Shown here: piece after piece, positions 1 to 6,269 of the stretch
Position numbering within the stretch: the first letter of the stretch is position 1
Layout: every line of letters begins with the position of its first letter
Source: Nitrospinota bacterium
Lineage (GTDB): Bacteria; Nitrospinota; Nitrospinia; UBA9942
Direction of reading: 5' to 3'
Assembly (NCBI GenBank): GCA_016234205.1
Contig: JACRGN010000023.1
Location: 1 to 14,943, forward strand
Length of the DNA stretch: 14,943 bases
Notes under the pieces: model-generated
Told to the model about the DNA's origin: nothing
Databases searched by the model: none
The model's input: only the letters and a program-made list of their open reading frames with translations
Made by a program: the position numbers and the translations under genes

Positions 1-58
1 CTATGTTTAGGTTGGCATAGAAAAGCTTGCACTGTAAAGGGTCTTGGTGTCCCATCAT
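1..58 (-). CDS. Transposase, N-terminal fragment (IS1182-like), runs off the left edge
   Basis: From the ATG at 58 the minus strand reads MMGHQDPLQCKLFYANLNI and runs open to the edge. This opening (a short polar N-terminus, then KLFY and an N-L-N/D motif) resembles the start of IS1182-type DDE transposases, which cut and join the IS ends. A strong ribosome-binding site, GAGGAGGT, lies seven bases upstream, so the start is well supported. A second ATG at 55 directly follows the first. With 19 residues the catalytic residues are not visible, so the family call rests on recollection of similar N-termini plus the IS terminus just upstream. Confidence 0.6.
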   Translation of the reverse strand, partial: MMGHQDPLQCKLFYANLNI

Positions 59-139
59 GTTTTTGACCTCCTCTATGGCGGCTATTATACTTTAATTAAT
101 GATGAATTTATAGGATTAAGAGGGTTTGGGCAACAGACT
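1..139 (-). mobile_element. Left-edge insertion sequence end (IS1182-like), partial
   Basis: Read on the minus strand, the segment starts at base 139 with AGTCTGTTGCCCAAACCCT. It then has an AT-rich leader with a TATAAT box (84-89), a GAGGAGGT ribosome-binding site (about 65-72) and a transposase-like start. The terminal motif matches the IS end at the right edge of the window (AGTCTGTTGCNNAAACCCT in both), which fixes the probable element boundary near 139. Only the 5' end is present; the rest lies outside the window. The family is inferred from the start of the encoded protein and the shared terminus, so the exact IS name is unknown. Confidence 0.6.
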
Positions 140-321
140 GTAAAGACCTGACCCCCATTTCTATAACAAACCGCTCCACATTGACGCTTTTCTGTCATGC
201 AGTTTGCAAATACCCTCAAGCCACACACCAGACGCACAAGTGAGCGTGGTAGTAGATGTATATAAAGGGACGAAAACGATGCGTTATGTGGTTTTAAAAA
301 ATCGTTCAACTTAGGTTAGAA
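140..321. other. Spacer between the left IS and the DJ-1/PfpI gene
   Basis: No convincing gene. A 74-aa open frame on the minus strand (85-309) crosses the IS boundary, lacks a good ribosome-binding site and has an unremarkable composition, so I treat it as chance. Directly against the IS end (139-156) lies TGTAAAGACCTGACCCCC. This GGGTCAGGTCTTT-type sequence is common at ends of transposable elements, and here it may be the edge of a second, older element. Nothing else is recognised in this stretch. Confidence 0.4.
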
Positions 322-870
322 TTAAATCCTTGCCAGCACCCCTTTATTTACTTCTGCAGCCTTATCTTTTCCTGATAAAAGTTCTACAAGTTTAAAGGCA
401 AATTCAATGGCGGTGCCTGGTCCCTGGCTTGTGACAATATTGCCGTCAACAACAACCCTTTCATCCGAGACTTTTTCTCTGGTAAGCTTATCCCTTACAC
501 TTGGATGGCTTGTAATATTTTTTCCTGCGGTGATGCCTATAGCTGAAAGAACAGTAGGTGCGGCACAGATGGCTGTTGTGAATTTCCCTTTTTTGTATAG
601 CCTTTCAACTATCTCTTTTATGCGTGGGTCTTTTTTGAGATTTTCAGTTCCGACTGCACCACCGGGGAGGACTATCATATCAAAGTCCTGATTCTTTGCA
701 GAATCCAGAGATGTGTCCGTCAAGACTTTAATCTTATTTCTCCCTTCTATTGGACTATCAACTGTCCCTGCCATTACTACTTCAATTCCTGCCCTTCTTA
801 GAATATCAACGACTGCAAGAGCCTCTACCTCTTCAAATCCCGGTGCTATTGGTATTAAAACCCTCTTCAT
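322..870 (-). CDS. DJ-1/PfpI family protein (YajL/ThiJ-like)
   Basis: The 182-aa product is full length for the DJ-1/YajL group of cytoplasmic stress-response and deglycase-like proteins. The nucleophile elbow AICAAP places the reactive cysteine at Cys102. The acidic partner that lowers its pKa in DJ-1 (Glu18) corresponds to Glu16 in GFEEVEA, and His122 in SHP matches the DJ-1 His126 position. The C-terminal TSQGPGTAIEFA segment is also characteristic. The ATG at 870 has only a weak GGTGA ribosome-binding site. It is the last gene of the co-directional block, separated from the pyrophosphatase gene by a repeat-filled spacer, so it may be transcribed on its own. Family membership is firm. The substrate is not known, and glyoxalase, deglycase or chaperone roles are all claimed for relatives. 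Confidence 0.92.
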   Translation of the reverse strand: MKRVLIPIAPGFEEVEALAVVDILRRAGIEVVMAGTVDSPIEGRNKIKVLTDTSLDSAKNQDFDMIVLPGGAVGTENLKKDPRIKEIVERLYKKGKFTTAICAAPTVLSAIGITAGKNITSHPSVRDKLTREKVSDERVVVDGNIVTSQGPGTAIEFAFKLVELLSGKDKAAEVNKGVLARI

Positions 871-896
871 AATTCACCAACAATTATTTAATCAAC

Positions 897-920
897 CAAC
901 CTGCAGCAAGCTGCAGGTTG
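897..920. repeat. Perfect hairpin (stem 10-11 bp)
   Basis: CAACCTGCAG at 897-906 is perfectly complementary to CTGCAGGTTG at 911-920, with CAAG between them (C907 and G910 could also pair). It lies in the upstream spacer of the DJ-1/PfpI gene. No T-run follows on either strand, so a terminator role is not clear. Confidence 0.65.
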
Positions 921-940
921 TGAACGGTAATTTTATTTTA

Positions 941-976
941 CCCCACACCCTAACCCTCTCCCTCCAGGGGAGAGGA
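941..976. repeat. REP-like repeat: CCCTAACCCTCTCCC hairpin
   Basis: The stretch ACCCTAACCCTCTCCCTCCA is followed by GGGGAGAGG. CCTCTCCC (955-962) pairs with GGGAGAGG (968-975) across a five-base loop. Sequences of this exact style are frequent dispersed intergenic repeats in many proteobacterial and related genomes. It lies just past the 3' end of the pyrophosphatase gene. Confidence 0.6.
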
Positions 977-993
977 AATATATGGAATACAAG

Positions 994-3015
994 TTAAACA
1001 AGTAGTGGTGCCAGAATGAGAGATACAATTGCCATCAATTTAATTAATATATTCATTGCAGGCCCTGATGTATCTTTAAACGGGTCGCCGACAGTATCAC
1101 CAACTACTGCAGCCTTATGTGCATCCGAGCCCTTCCCGCCAAGATTTCCCTTTTCTATATATTTTTTTGCATTGTCCCATGCACCGCCTGCATTTGCCAT
1201 CATAATTGCAAGGAGGACGCCGGCAACTGTTGCACCTGCAAGCATTCCGCCAAGTGCTTCAGGACCGAGTATAAAGCCGACAAGGACAGGGGCTGCAACA
1301 GCCGTGATACCAGGGAGTATCATCTCTGTCAGGGCTGCCTTTGTGCTTATATCAATACACTTTTTAACATCTGGTTTTACGCCTACCCTGCCTTCAAGGA
1401 GTCCTGGAATCTCTCTGAACTGTCTCCTGATTTCATTGACCATCTTGAATGCCGCCTTGCCGACAGATGTCATTGTCAATGCACCGATAAAGAATGGAAT
1501 AATGCCCCCTATCAATAATCCTATAACAACATAGGGGTCTGTTATGAGTATATCAAAGGACTTGCCTAATTTTACACTTATTGCCTGAGTATATGCAGAG
1601 AATAGTGCGAGTGCAGTCAGTGCGGCAGAGCCTATGGCGAAGCCTTTACCAATGGCTGCTGTTGTATTGCCGAGGGCATCAAGGCTGTCTGTTATTGCCC
1701 GGACATCTTTACCGAGGTGGCTCATCTCAGAGATACCGCCTGCATTATCTGCAATTGGTCCATAAGCATCAACACTCATGACTATGCCAACTGTTGCAAG
1801 CATGCCTACCGCTGATATGCCGATACCATATAAACCACTCGTATAGTTTGCTACAAATATTGCTGCACAGATTGCGAGGACAGGCAATGCACAGCTCTCT
1901 AAACCAACTGCTATGCCGGCTATAATATTTGTTGCAGCACCAGTCTGGCTTGACTCTGCAATCCTTTCAACAGGTTTAGCAGATGTGTAATGCTCTGTAA
2001 TGAGTCCTATCGCAATTCCGCCTACACAGCCTGAAAATACTGCCCAATAGACACCGCTATTTACACCAAGATAATAGACCACGGCATAACCAAAAACGAG
2101 AAAAAGTCCTGCTGCTACAAATGTAGCATAACGTAGAGCAGAGGCGGGGTCGTATTTCTCAAGAACATTCATGGATAGTATCCCTATGACTGATGCAAGA
2201 AGCCCTACCATTGCAAGAACAACCGGCAGGGACATGAGTGCCATTGCCGAACCGAGTTCTGCTATTTTTGTGCCTGTAAATGCGGTAGCACCGATTGCAA
2301 TACTCGCAACAACGGCACCAACATAAGATTCAAATATATCGGCACCGAGCCCTGCGACATCGCCGACATTATCGCCGACATTGTCTGCAATAACACCGGG
2401 GTTTCTTGGGTCGTCCTCAGGTATGCCTGCCTCAACCTTTCCGACTAAGTCCGAACCAACATCAGCCGTCTTTGTGTATATACCTCCTCCGACCCTTGCA
2501 AAAAGGGCTATAGAGGAGGCACCCATTGCATAGCCGTTTATAATTGCAGCAGTCTCAGGTTTGCCGTAAAGGTAGAAGAATATACCAATGCCGACAAGCC
2601 CTATGCTTGCAACAGAAAGCCCCATTACAGAGCCGCCGAGGAATGCAATAGAGAGTGATTTTGCTGTATCGGGTTTATAAAGGTTTGCAGCCTGTGCCGT
2701 CCTGACATTTGCCTTTGTCGCTGCCTTCATCCCGAAGAACCCTGCCAGCATGGATGATACTGCCCCCCCGACATACGCAATGCCGGTCGGGACATTTATA
2801 AATATTGATAATGCAACGAAGATTAATACTATAAATGCAATAAGGATTGTATATTGTCTTTTGAGATAGACCATCGCACCTTCATGTATCATCTCCGCTA
2901 TCTCTCTCATCCTGTCTGTCCCATCAGGCTGTTTCTTAATATGTCCGTAAATCCACAATGCAATCAAAAGTCCGCCTACCCCAAACAATGGTGCCAATGC
3001 AGTAAACTTTTCCAT
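994..3015 (-). CDS. hppA: Membrane-bound K+-dependent pyrophosphatase (ion-pumping)
   Basis: This enzyme couples PPi hydrolysis to H+ and/or Na+ export. The 673-aa product has many membrane segments and the family signature DVGSDLVGKVE (residues 185-195), followed by EDDPRNPGVIADNVGDNVGD with its acidic PPi/Mg-binding residues. The motif GNTTAAIGKG has Ala453 and Gly456 where K+-independent enzymes have Lys and Thr, so I predict K+ dependence. The gating glutamate lies in DIFES (Glu229), the position used in Na+-pumping and some H+-pumping bacterial enzymes, so the ion is undecided. The start at 3015 (or the adjacent ATG at 3018) follows AGGGAGA at good spacing. An in-frame ATG at 3045 would add ten residues encoded by a dispersed repeat and lacks a ribosome-binding site. 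Confidence 0.95.
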   Translation of the reverse strand: MEKFTALAPLFGVGGLLIALWIYGHIKKQPDGTDRMREIAEMIHEGAMVYLKRQYTILIAFIVLIFVALSIFINVPTGIAYVGGAVSSMLAGFFGMKAATKANVRTAQAANLYKPDTAKSLSIAFLGGSVMGLSVASIGLVGIGIFFYLYGKPETAAIINGYAMGASSIALFARVGGGIYTKTADVGSDLVGKVEAGIPEDDPRNPGVIADNVGDNVGDVAGLGADIFESYVGAVVASIAIGATAFTGTKIAELGSAMALMSLPVVLAMVGLLASVIGILSMNVLEKYDPASALRYATFVAAGLFLVFGYAVVYYLGVNSGVYWAVFSGCVGGIAIGLITEHYTSAKPVERIAESSQTGAATNIIAGIAVGLESCALPVLAICAAIFVANYTSGLYGIGISAVGMLATVGIVMSVDAYGPIADNAGGISEMSHLGKDVRAITDSLDALGNTTAAIGKGFAIGSAALTALALFSAYTQAISVKLGKSFDILITDPYVVIGLLIGGIIPFFIGALTMTSVGKAAFKMVNEIRRQFREIPGLLEGRVGVKPDVKKCIDISTKAALTEMILPGITAVAAPVLVGFILGPEALGGMLAGATVAGVLLAIMMANAGGAWDNAKKYIEKGNLGGKGSDAHKAAVVGDTVGDPFKDTSGPAMNILIKLMAIVSLILAPLLV

Positions 3016-3040
3016 CATTTTTCTCCCTGAATAAAAATTA

Positions 3041-3182
3041 GCCACAGACTTTCACGGACTTAACAATATGAAGATAAGATGATGAGAAGTTAAGAAGTTA
3101 TGAGGTTTTGCAATTTTCATCTTCCAATCTTCTTAGCTTCTCAACTTCTTGTTTTGATTTAGTCTGTGTTTGTCAGTGGCTA
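3041..3182. repeat. Nested inverted repeat in the pth-hppA spacer (GCCAC-arm copy 1)
   Basis: The outer arms are 3041-3063 (GCCACAGACTTTCACGGACT and onward) and 3161-3182 (AGTCTGTGTTTGTCAGTGGC and onward), imperfect reverse complements. Inside lies a different palindrome: AGAAGTTAAGAAGTT (near 3085-3099) against CTTCTTAGCTTCTCAACTTCT (about 3129-3149). The right outer arm overlaps the last codons and stop of pth. The RNA could fold into one long rod. Confidence 0.75.
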
Positions 3183-3709
3183 TTTGTTTTTAGAATCTCC
3201 TTTACCAACTCAATTGCCTTTTCAATCGAGCCGTCTATAATCTCCAGTTCATCCCTGTGAAATGGACTCAGGACATAGTCTGATGCTTCAACGCCTTCAT
3301 GTGGTCTGCCGACACCTATCCTTATCCTGTGAAAATCACCTGTGGCAATGCACCCTATTATTGACCTTATTCCCCTGTGCCCTGCATCACCGCCACCAAG
3401 CTTCTTTTTAACCTTCCCGACTGCTAAATCAATGTCATCATGGATGACTATCAAATCTGAGGCTGAAAGGGAATAATCGGAGAAGATTGAAATTACAGCA
3501 GCCCCGCTTCTATTCATGTAAGTCTGGGGTTTTGCAATAATGACATCTTCCCCTTCTATTACACCTTTGCCGATAAAAGAAAAGTGACCCTTTTTATTTA
3601 TCCTGATTTTGTATTCTGAGGCTAACCTGTCTACAGCAATAAATCCAATATTGTGGCGGGTATATTCGTATTTCTCACCATAGTTGCCCAGTCCTACAAT
3701 AATTTTCAC
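3173..3709 (-). CDS. pth: Peptidyl-tRNA hydrolase
   Basis: Pth releases peptides from peptidyl-tRNA that has dropped off the ribosome. The 178-aa length and the motifs are typical of bacterial Pth: GLGNYGEKYEYTRHNIGF with Asn9 and catalytic His19, KPQTYMNRSG with its substrate-contacting Asn, IHDDIDL with the acidic partner of the histidine, and GGGDAGHRGIRSI. In the last motif an Arg stands where E. coli has Asn114 (GHNG), a substitution worth noting but probably tolerated. The start is GTG at 3709 with AAGGAA just upstream. The last residues (TNSH) and the TGA stop are encoded by the dispersed GCCAC-type repeat. It lies in the prs-rplY-pth order common in many bacteria. Confidence 0.96.
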   Translation of the reverse strand: MKIIVGLGNYGEKYEYTRHNIGFIAVDRLASEYKIRINKKGHFSFIGKGVIEGEDVIIAKPQTYMNRSGAAVISIFSDYSLSASDLIVIHDDIDLAVGKVKKKLGGGDAGHRGIRSIIGCIATGDFHRIRIGVGRPHEGVEASDYVLSPFHRDELEIIDGSIEKAIELVKEILKTNSH

Positions 3710-3720
3710 ATTTCCTTTTT

Positions 3721-3896
3721 GCCACGGATTTTCACAGACTAAAATAAAAGCAAAAACTTAATTTAACCACTGAAAACACTGAAAAAATAAAGAATTTTTA
3801 AGAACTTTTTTAATTTTTTTCCTGTGATTTCAGTGTCTTCAGTGATTTCCCCATTTCTCCTTAATCTATTTTCTTTAGTCTGTGCAAGTCTGTGGC
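3721..3896. repeat. Nested inverted repeat in the rplY-pth spacer (GCCAC-arm copy 2)
   Basis: The outer arms 3721-3743 and 3874-3896 are reverse complements over 23 bases with three mismatches (GCCACGGATTTTCACAGAC against GCCACAGACTTGCACAGAC, each followed by TAAA). Inside, 3767-3784 (CCACTGAAAACACTGAAA) pairs with 3828-3845 (TTTCAGTGTCTTCAGTGA) with two mismatches. Two palindromes are therefore nested one in the other and fill the whole spacer between rplY and pth. Confidence 0.85.
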
Positions 3897-3900
3897 TAAT

Positions 3901-4620
3901 TTATTCTTTCTTCTTTTTCTTTTCTTCCGGCTTGGCTGCCTTTTCTTCAGTCTTTCCCTTTTCTTCTGCCTTCCCCTTTTCTTCAGCAGGTGCTGCTGCA
4001 ACTGCACCCTCAACAGGTACTGCCTCTGCCGCAGTAACTTCAGCCTTAACCTCTTCTTCCTTCATCACGCTTACCGATGCTACGGTTGCATCCGGGGTTT
4101 CAAGTATTTTAATACCCTCTCCAGCTATGACATCTTTTATATGTATGGCATGTCCAAGGTCAAGATTAGATACATCAATTGTTATGTCATTTGGAATGTT
4201 GGAAGGCAGACATGATACCTTTATCTCCCTCATCTGCTGGCCTAATACACCGCCCTTCTCTTTTACACCAACAGGCTCGCCAATCAGTTTTACCCTGACC
4301 TTTACCCTTATCTCTTTATCCATGGAGATTTCCATGAGGTCGGCATGTAAAAGCTCTCTCCTCAAGGGATGTTTTTGTAAATCCTTTACTATTGCAGTGC
4401 AGTCCTTTTTCCCCTTGCCTTCAAATTTGAGGTTCAGAATGGCGTTTCTACCTGCCACATTCTCCAGTATCTTAATCAATTCTTTTGAATTTATGGCGAT
4501 GGAATGATTGCTTTCCCCCCCATAAAGGACGGCTGGAATAAAGCCATCCCTTCTCATTTTCCTTGCATCACTCTTCCCAAGATGCCCTCTTTCCTTCACA
4601 CCCAATTGTAATGTTTCCAT
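3901..4620 (-). CDS. rplY: Large-subunit ribosomal protein L25, long CTC/TL5 form
   Basis: L25 binds 5S rRNA in the 50S subunit. The 239-aa product has the L25 domain at about residues 1-95, with the LQKHPLRRELLHADL segment at 81-95. The second TL5/CTC beta domain spans about 96-186. A low-complexity Lys/Glu/Ala tail follows from about 187, ending in KKKKKE. The ATG at 4620 lies eight bases after GGAGG and is preferred over an in-frame TTG at 4626, which would sit only two bases from it. The gene starts 26 bases after the prs stop, so the two are probably co-transcribed. The charged tail is common in long L25 proteins and its role is unknown. Confidence 0.95.
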   Translation of the reverse strand: METLQLGVKERGHLGKSDARKMRRDGFIPAVLYGGESNHSIAINSKELIKILENVAGRNAILNLKFEGKGKKDCTAIVKDLQKHPLRRELLHADLMEISMDKEIRVKVRVKLIGEPVGVKEKGGVLGQQMREIKVSCLPSNIPNDITIDVSNLDLGHAIHIKDVIAGEGIKILETPDATVASVSVMKEEEVKAEVTAAEAVPVEGAVAAAPAEEKGKAEEKGKTEEKAAKPEEKKKKKE

Positions 4621-4646
4621 TTTCAAAACCTCCTGATAAATTGTTT

Positions 4647-5591
4647 TTAACTAAATAGCGAACTCACAGATGTGGCGCTATGTATCCTTTTAATTGCCTC
4701 TCCTAAGAGTTTTGATACAGATAAGACCTTAATCTTATTGCATGACTTCTGATGGTCATTTAATGGTATTGTGTTTGAGACAGTAACCTCCTTCAATGGG
4801 GAATTTGATATCCTGTCTATTGCAGGGCCCGATAGGACAGGGTGTGTGCAGCATGCATAGACTTCCTTTGCCCCATTCTCCAGTAAGGCATTAGTTGCCT
4901 CAATTAAAGTCCCGGCAGTATCTATAATATCATCAACAATCATCGCCCTTTTGCCTCTAATATCACCAATTATATTCATAACTTTGGCAACACCGGACTT
5001 GTCCCTTCTCTTGTCTATAATTGCCAAAGTTGTATTAAGCTTTTTTGCAAATGCCCTTGCCCTCTCAACACCACCTGCATCAGGCGATACAATGACAAGG
5101 TCTTTTATCTTCTTTTTTCTTATATACTCAATCAGCATAGGGGCTGCATACAGATGGTCAACAGGCAGATTGAAAAATCCCTGAATCTGGCCTGCATGTA
5201 GGTCCATCGTAAGAACCCTGCTTGTTCCGGCGGCAGTTACAAGGTCAGCCACAAGCTTTGATGTTATCGGCACCCTCGGTTCAACCTTCCTATCCTGACG
5301 CGCATATCCATAATAGGGGAGTACAGCGGTAATTCTCTCAGCAGATGACCTCTTTAGGGCATCAATCATTATGAGGAGCTCCATCAGGTTCTTATTTACA
5401 GGGTCGCATGTCGGCTGAACTACAAATACATCACTCCCTCTTACATTCTCTGTAATCCTTACCCCTATCTCTCCATCTGAAAAATCATAGATATGAGATT
5501 TTCCAAGCGGTATGTGAAGATATTTGCATATCTCTTTGGCAAGGGTGATATTCGCCCTCCCTGAAAATATAAGCAATTCTTTATGTGACAC
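4647..5591 (-). CDS. prs: Ribose-phosphate pyrophosphokinase (PRPP synthase, class I)
   Basis: The enzyme makes PRPP from ribose 5-phosphate and ATP for nucleotide, His and Trp synthesis. At 314 aa it is full length for class I. Visible motifs are the RQDRK ATP-contact segment (98-102), DLHAGQ with His131, VSPDAGGVERA (168-178), the catalytic-loop lysine and arginine in DKRR (193-196), and the PRPP loop VDDIIDTAGT (219-228). The start is GTG at 5591, five bases after GGAGG. It lies between tRNA-Gln and rplY, an order known from other bacteria. A palindromic spacer (about 5608-5673) separates it from the tRNA region, so it may have its own promoter; none is obvious. Confidence 0.97.
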   Translation of the reverse strand: MSHKELLIFSGRANITLAKEICKYLHIPLGKSHIYDFSDGEIGVRITENVRGSDVFVVQPTCDPVNKNLMELLIMIDALKRSSAERITAVLPYYGYARQDRKVEPRVPITSKLVADLVTAAGTSRVLTMDLHAGQIQGFFNLPVDHLYAAPMLIEYIRKKKIKDLVIVSPDAGGVERARAFAKKLNTTLAIIDKRRDKSGVAKVMNIIGDIRGKRAMIVDDIIDTAGTLIEATNALLENGAKEVYACCTHPVLSGPAIDRISNSPLKEVTVSNTIPLNDHQKSCNKIKVLSVSKLLGEAIKRIHSATSVSSLFS

Positions 5592-5607
5592 CTATTCCTC
5601 CAGATTA

Positions 5608-5673
5608 AAGCAAGGCTAAGGTTAAGGCTAAGAAAACCCCTGAATCTTAACCTCAACCTGAACCTTAACCTTT
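5608..5673. repeat. Palindrome built of short tandem words (AAGGTTAAGGCTAAG type)
   Basis: The left part reads AAGGCTAAGGTTAAGGCTAAG and the right part CTTAACCTCAACC, then TGAACCTTAACCTTTT. The two halves are imperfect reverse complements, and each is itself a loose tandem repeat of a six-base word. It lies upstream of prs. The architecture resembles the palindromes at 5943-5968 and 10021-10093, although the word differs. Confidence 0.65.
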
Positions 5674-5688
5674 TATTTTCTCCACTGA

Positions 5689-5827
5689 CTGGGGCGGGAG
5701 GATTCGCCTGCTACGGCTTTACCTTCCTGCTAAAGCCTGCGTAGGCTCACCTCGTCAGCCTGACGCAGGCATCCCTGCCTGCTTTTCCTCGCACCTGCTC
5801 GGCGGCTTCCTCGCTTCGAATCCTCCC
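5689..5827. repeat. Structured element beside tRNA-Gln, carrying a copy of the tRNA 3' end
   Basis: Bases 5689-5706 repeat exactly 18 bases of tRNA-Gln (5857-5874: acceptor and T-stem side). The element is bounded by an inverted repeat, GGGAGGATTCG (5696-5706) and CGAATCCTCCC (5817-5827). Inside, GCCTGCGTAGGCT (5735-5747) pairs with AGCCT-G-ACGCAGGC (5757-5770), a 13-bp stem with one bulge. An alternative hairpin, GCAGGC (5765-5770) with GCCTGC (5777-5782), is followed by TTTT on the plus strand. The segment is GC-richer than its surroundings. Open frames across it look like chance. It may be a small mobile repeat or a tRNA-derived element. Confidence 0.6.
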
Positions 5828-5853
5828 GAACAAGGTATATACTACATATACTC

Positions 5854-5928
5854 TGGCTGGGGCGGGAGGATTCGAACCTCCGAATGCGGGTTCCAAAGAC
5901 CCGTGTCTTACCGCTTGACGACGCCCCA
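5854..5928 (-). tRNA. tRNA-Gln (anticodon TTG)
   Basis: The minus strand folds into a complete cloverleaf. The acceptor stem is TGGGGCG (5928-5922) with CGCCCCA (5864-5858), and a D-arm follows. The anticodon stem CGGGT/ACCCG holds the loop CTTTGGA, giving anticodon TTG for glutamine (CAA, and CAG by wobble). The T-arm is GGAGG-TTCGAAT-CCTCC, followed by discriminator G and an encoded CCA (5856-5854). A tRNA-Gln next to prs and ispE is a known arrangement in several bacterial groups. Its 3' end is duplicated in the adjacent element. Confidence 0.97.
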
Positions 5929-5942
5929 AAAAATGTTGATGA

Positions 5943-5968
5943 GTTATGAGTTAAACAAAACTCATAAC
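5943..5968. repeat. Perfect hairpin of GAGTTATGAG type between spoVG and tRNA-Gln
   Basis: GTTATGAGTT (5943-5952) pairs perfectly with AACTCATAAC (5959-5968) over a six-base loop. Flanking words continue the theme (ATGAGTTATGAG on one side, ATGAACTCACCAACTCATTAACT on the other). On the minus strand a short T-run (ATTTTTT) follows about 10 bases later, so it could weakly terminate transcription after spoVG. The distance makes that uncertain. Confidence 0.6.
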
Positions 5969-5996
5969 CCATGAACTCACCAACTCATTAACTGAA

Positions 5997-6269
5997 TTAC
6001 ACCGATGTTCCCTTTGTTTTCAGCACATTATTATATTCTTTTAACACACTCTCCTCAATCATCTTACGGGTCTCATTATTGAGAGGATGTGCTATATCCT
6101 TAAATGTCCCGTCCTTTCTCTTTTTGCTGGGCATAGATACAAATAACCCATTATTTCCGCTTATCACCTTGATATCTCTTACCACAAAGCAGTTATCAAA
6201 GGTTATGGATACATAAGCCTTCAGCTTTTCTTCTTCTACAGGACTTACCCTTACTTCTGTAATCTGCAT
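5997..6269 (-). CDS. spoVG: SpoVG family RNA/DNA-binding regulator
   Basis: The 90-aa product matches SpoVG in length and sequence: the N-terminal MQITEVRV strand, the central FVVRDIKVI, the MPSKKRKDGTFKDIAHPLN region and a C-terminal helix. SpoVG proteins bind nucleic acid and act as global regulators. The name comes from sporulation in Bacillus, but the gene is widespread in non-sporulating bacteria, so it says nothing about sporulation here. The ATG overlaps the ispE stop by one base (TGATG), and GGGGAGG lies just upstream inside ispE, implying translational coupling. Confidence 0.95.
   Translation of the reverse strand: MQITEVRVSPVEEEKLKAYVSITFDNCFVVRDIKVISGNNGLFVSMPSKKRKDGTFKDIAHPLNNETRKMIEESVLKEYNNVLKTKGTSV

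Noticed and set aside
85..309. 74-aa open frame on the minus strand
   Set aside because: It crosses the IS boundary and a GGTCAGGTCTTT-type repeat, has no ribosome-binding site and no family features.
407..997. Two 94-aa plus-strand frames opposite the DJ-1/PfpI gene
   Set aside because: They are antisense to a clearly conserved gene and show no protein-family motifs.
1016..1781. Plus-strand frames opposite the pyrophosphatase gene
   Set aside because: They are shadows of a strongly conserved membrane protein gene.
3824..4507. 227-aa plus-strand frame rich in Ser/Phe opposite rplY
   Set aside because: It is the complement of the Lys/Glu/Ala-rich L25 tail and conserved L25 codons; its composition is an artefact.
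5765..5786. Plus-strand rho-independent terminator (GCAGGC/GCCTGC with TTTT)
   Set aside because: No plus-strand gene lies upstream, and the stem is better explained as part of the structured element.
5730..5972. 80-aa and 60-aa minus-strand frames over tRNA-Gln and the adjacent element
   Set aside because: They translate the tRNA and the structured repeat; no independent coding evidence.
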